Positions 62,990-64,000 of a stretch of DNA of 64,000 nucleotides are shown piece after piece (within the stretch, counting starts at the first letter, position 1; the number at the start of each line of letters is the position of its first letter). Where the stretch lies: the NCBI RefSeq assembly GCF_003946305.1, contig NZ_RHNS01000009.1:1-64000 (forward strand). Reading direction: 5' to 3'. This DNA is from Lacticaseibacillus porcinae. GTDB lineage: Bacteria > Bacillota > Bacilli > Lactobacillales > Lactobacillaceae. The notes below the pieces were generated by a model, which saw only the letters and a program-made list of their open reading frames with translations, did not search any database and was not told the origin of the DNA. Made by a program: the position numbers and the translations under genes.

Positions 62990-63118
62990 TCCACTACGCT
63001 AGCCCACTGGCACCTGATGGTCGCGAAACGCAGTATTCTACATTGATATCATGTTTGGTCTTGTGAATGACGTCGTAACATCGACGTGTTTGATTTGTAA
63101 GTCAGCGACATCAACGTA

Positions 63119-63377
63119 GAAAATCTGTGGGTAGAGATGATTTGGCAAAACGGAGGTGAATGGGACAATTGCCTGTGGCAGTGAAATCAAGTGAAACGCC
63201 GGTTTGTGGCGGTTCGCGCAGATTTCACCGGCAGATTTTGAGACAAAGTGATTTTCTTTGGCTCAAAATCTAGTCGCAAGAACATCGGCGGGCTTTGCCG
63301 ATTTCTGCAGACGGCCGCACCGGCAACTTGTCCCATTCACCGCAGTGACGCCAAATCGTCGGAGCCCACAGATTTTC
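63119..63377. repeat. second type of large palindromic element
   Basis: GAAAATCTGTGGG and its complement bound the element. GATTTGGC/GCCAAATC and GGTGAATGGGACAA/TTGTCCCATTCACC extend the stem. Inside are GTGAAATC/GATTTCAC, a perfect AGATTTTGAG-CAAAG/CTTTG-CTCAAAATCT hairpin and ATCGGC/GCCGAT. It shares no obvious sequence with the four-copy family, and I saw only one copy in the window. Confidence 0.8.
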
Positions 63378-63455
63378 GTGCCGGAGGCATAGGGGTATAG
63401 TTTGCTGAAACACTATCGATTCCGGACAACGATAGTTAAATTAAAGGAGCACATC

Positions 63456-63911
63456 ATGGATATTGCAAATGAACAAGTGCTACAGGCATGGGCCAAAGAA
63501 AAAGTGGCCCCACAACTAAAAGCTGGCGACGTGTTGTTGCTTGACGGCGACTTAGGTGCTGGTAAAACCAGCTTCACCAAAGGCTTAGCCGCAGGGCTGG
63601 GGATCAACAAACCAGTCAAAAGCCCAACTTTTACCATCATCCGTGAGTATCAACAAGGGCGCTTGCCGCTGTATCATATGGATATTTATCGCTTGGAAGA
63701 CGGCGGCGTCGAAGACTTAGGGCTCGAAGAATATTTTGAAGGGGACGGGGTGTCTGTGGTCGAATGGCCTGAATTCTTAGGTCTTGCAATGCCTGATGAG
63801 TATTTAATGATCCACATCGTCAAAGACGAAACTATCGATGAAGCTCGCCATGTCAGCTTCACCGCCAAAGGCTCACGATTTGAAACTTTGGCGCAAGCAA
63901 TTGAAGCTTAG
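63456..63911 (+). CDS. tsaE: tRNA threonylcarbamoyladenosine biosynthesis protein TsaE
   Basis: TsaE is the P-loop ATPase that supports TsaB-TsaD in adding the t6A modification at position 37 of ANN-decoding tRNAs. The 151 residues carry Walker A GDLGAGKTS at 31-39, SPTFTIIREY, YHMDIYRLE and VVEWPEF, all diagnostic. A longer frame begins at 63402, but AAAGGAG before the ATG at 63456 sets the start. The next gene begins 49 bases after its stop. Confidence 0.95.
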   Translation: MDIANEQVLQAWAKEKVAPQLKAGDVLLLDGDLGAGKTSFTKGLAAGLGINKPVKSPTFTIIREYQQGRLPLYHMDIYRLEDGGVEDLGLEEYFEGDGVSVVEWPEFLGLAMPDEYLMIHIVKDETIDEARHVSFTAKGSRFETLAQAIEA

Positions 63912-63960
63912 GTCTGCCAGCGCTACAATAAAAGCATTATATTAAAAGGACCTGAGAAAA

Positions 63961-64000
63961 TGAAAATTGAAGAAGGCTACATGCCGTTTCATGAATTCAA
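63961..64000 (+). CDS. start of a probable prolyl iminopeptidase (cut by the window end)
   Basis: Only the first 13 codons are present: MKIEEGYMPFHEF. An AAAGGACC ribosome site precedes the ATG. The opening (EGYMPF followed by a lysine or tyrosine region) resembles lactobacillar proline iminopeptidases of the alpha/beta-hydrolase family, which release N-terminal proline from peptides. With so few residues the identification is tentative. Confidence 0.5.

Larger units (their letters stand above)
62715..63455. other. gene-free spacer between pta and tsaE with two large palindromes
   Basis: No gene is visible over about 740 bases. The stretch contains palindromic element copy 4 (62799-62989), a different large palindrome (63119-63377) and a small hairpin ACTATCG/CGATAGT (63412-63436) before tsaE. 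About 130 bases between the two palindromes show nothing recognisable. Confidence 0.75.

Noticed and set aside
62799-63377. CRISPR array in the repeat-rich spacer before tsaE
   Set aside because: The repeats are inverted, not regularly spaced direct repeats, and no cas genes are present.

Overview
The window looks like a chromosomal segment of a lactic acid bacterium of the Lactobacillaceae, most like the Lacticaseibacillus (L. casei) side of the family. The reasons are the gene orders clpP-cggR-gapA-pgk-tpiA-eno, secG-rnr-smpB, uvrB-uvrA and rapZ-yvcK-whiA, WxL and Mub-type surface proteins, strong AGGAGG ribosome sites, several TTG starts, and moderate GC content. The species cannot be named from sequence alone.

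Layout. 1-4904: AT-rich leader, then a WxL cell-surface cluster (small WxL protein, DUF916/DUF3324 membrane-anchored partner, large WxL protein). 5011-5727: an EAL-domain protein with its catalytic motifs intact. About 5859-6260: a probable structured RNA of unknown family with its own strong promoter. 6500-8224: phosphoglucomutase. 8359-12885: an accessory patch with a DUF1643 protein, a truncated duplicate of an HD-hydrolase gene, a two-gene membrane-protein operon on the minus strand, the intact HD hydrolase, an alpha/beta hydrolase and a 37-residue protein. 12997-17869: uvrB-uvrA behind a LexA-type box. 17944-22350: HdeD-like protein, rapZ-yvcK-whiA and an OhrR-like regulator. 22442-23216: tRNA-Arg(CCG) and an Ltp-like protein on the minus strand. 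23429-30610: clpP (CtsR and CIRCE operators) and the central glycolytic genes. 30703-34425: reductase-like protein, DUF421/DUF3290 pair and a ClC transporter. 34498-37733: secG, rnr, smpB. 37790-41167 (minus): methyltransferase, cyclopropane fatty acid synthase, metallo-beta-lactamase-fold protein. 41472-52796: a 3,774-residue Mub-like repeat adhesin. 52893-56949 (minus): a four-gene sugar or glycerol-phosphate-type ABC importer. 57262-64000: acetyltransferase, lipoprotein, HAD phosphatase with a LURP-one-related protein, ung, pta, tsaE and the start of a probable prolyl iminopeptidase.

How it fits together. Most of the window is core metabolism and genome maintenance: glycolysis, acetyl-phosphate metabolism, nucleotide-excision and uracil repair, protein quality control, ribosome rescue and secretion. 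Cell-surface and accessory genes are set between these blocks.

Most notable signal. Four intergenic copies of a roughly 190-bp palindromic element lie at 18569-18760, 24296-24489, 59213-59404 and 62799-62989. Their stem sequences differ between copies while pairing is largely kept, and one hairpin loop is conserved, which points to selection on a folded RNA or DNA structure. A second, unrelated palindromic element lies at 63119-63377. I do not recognise either family.
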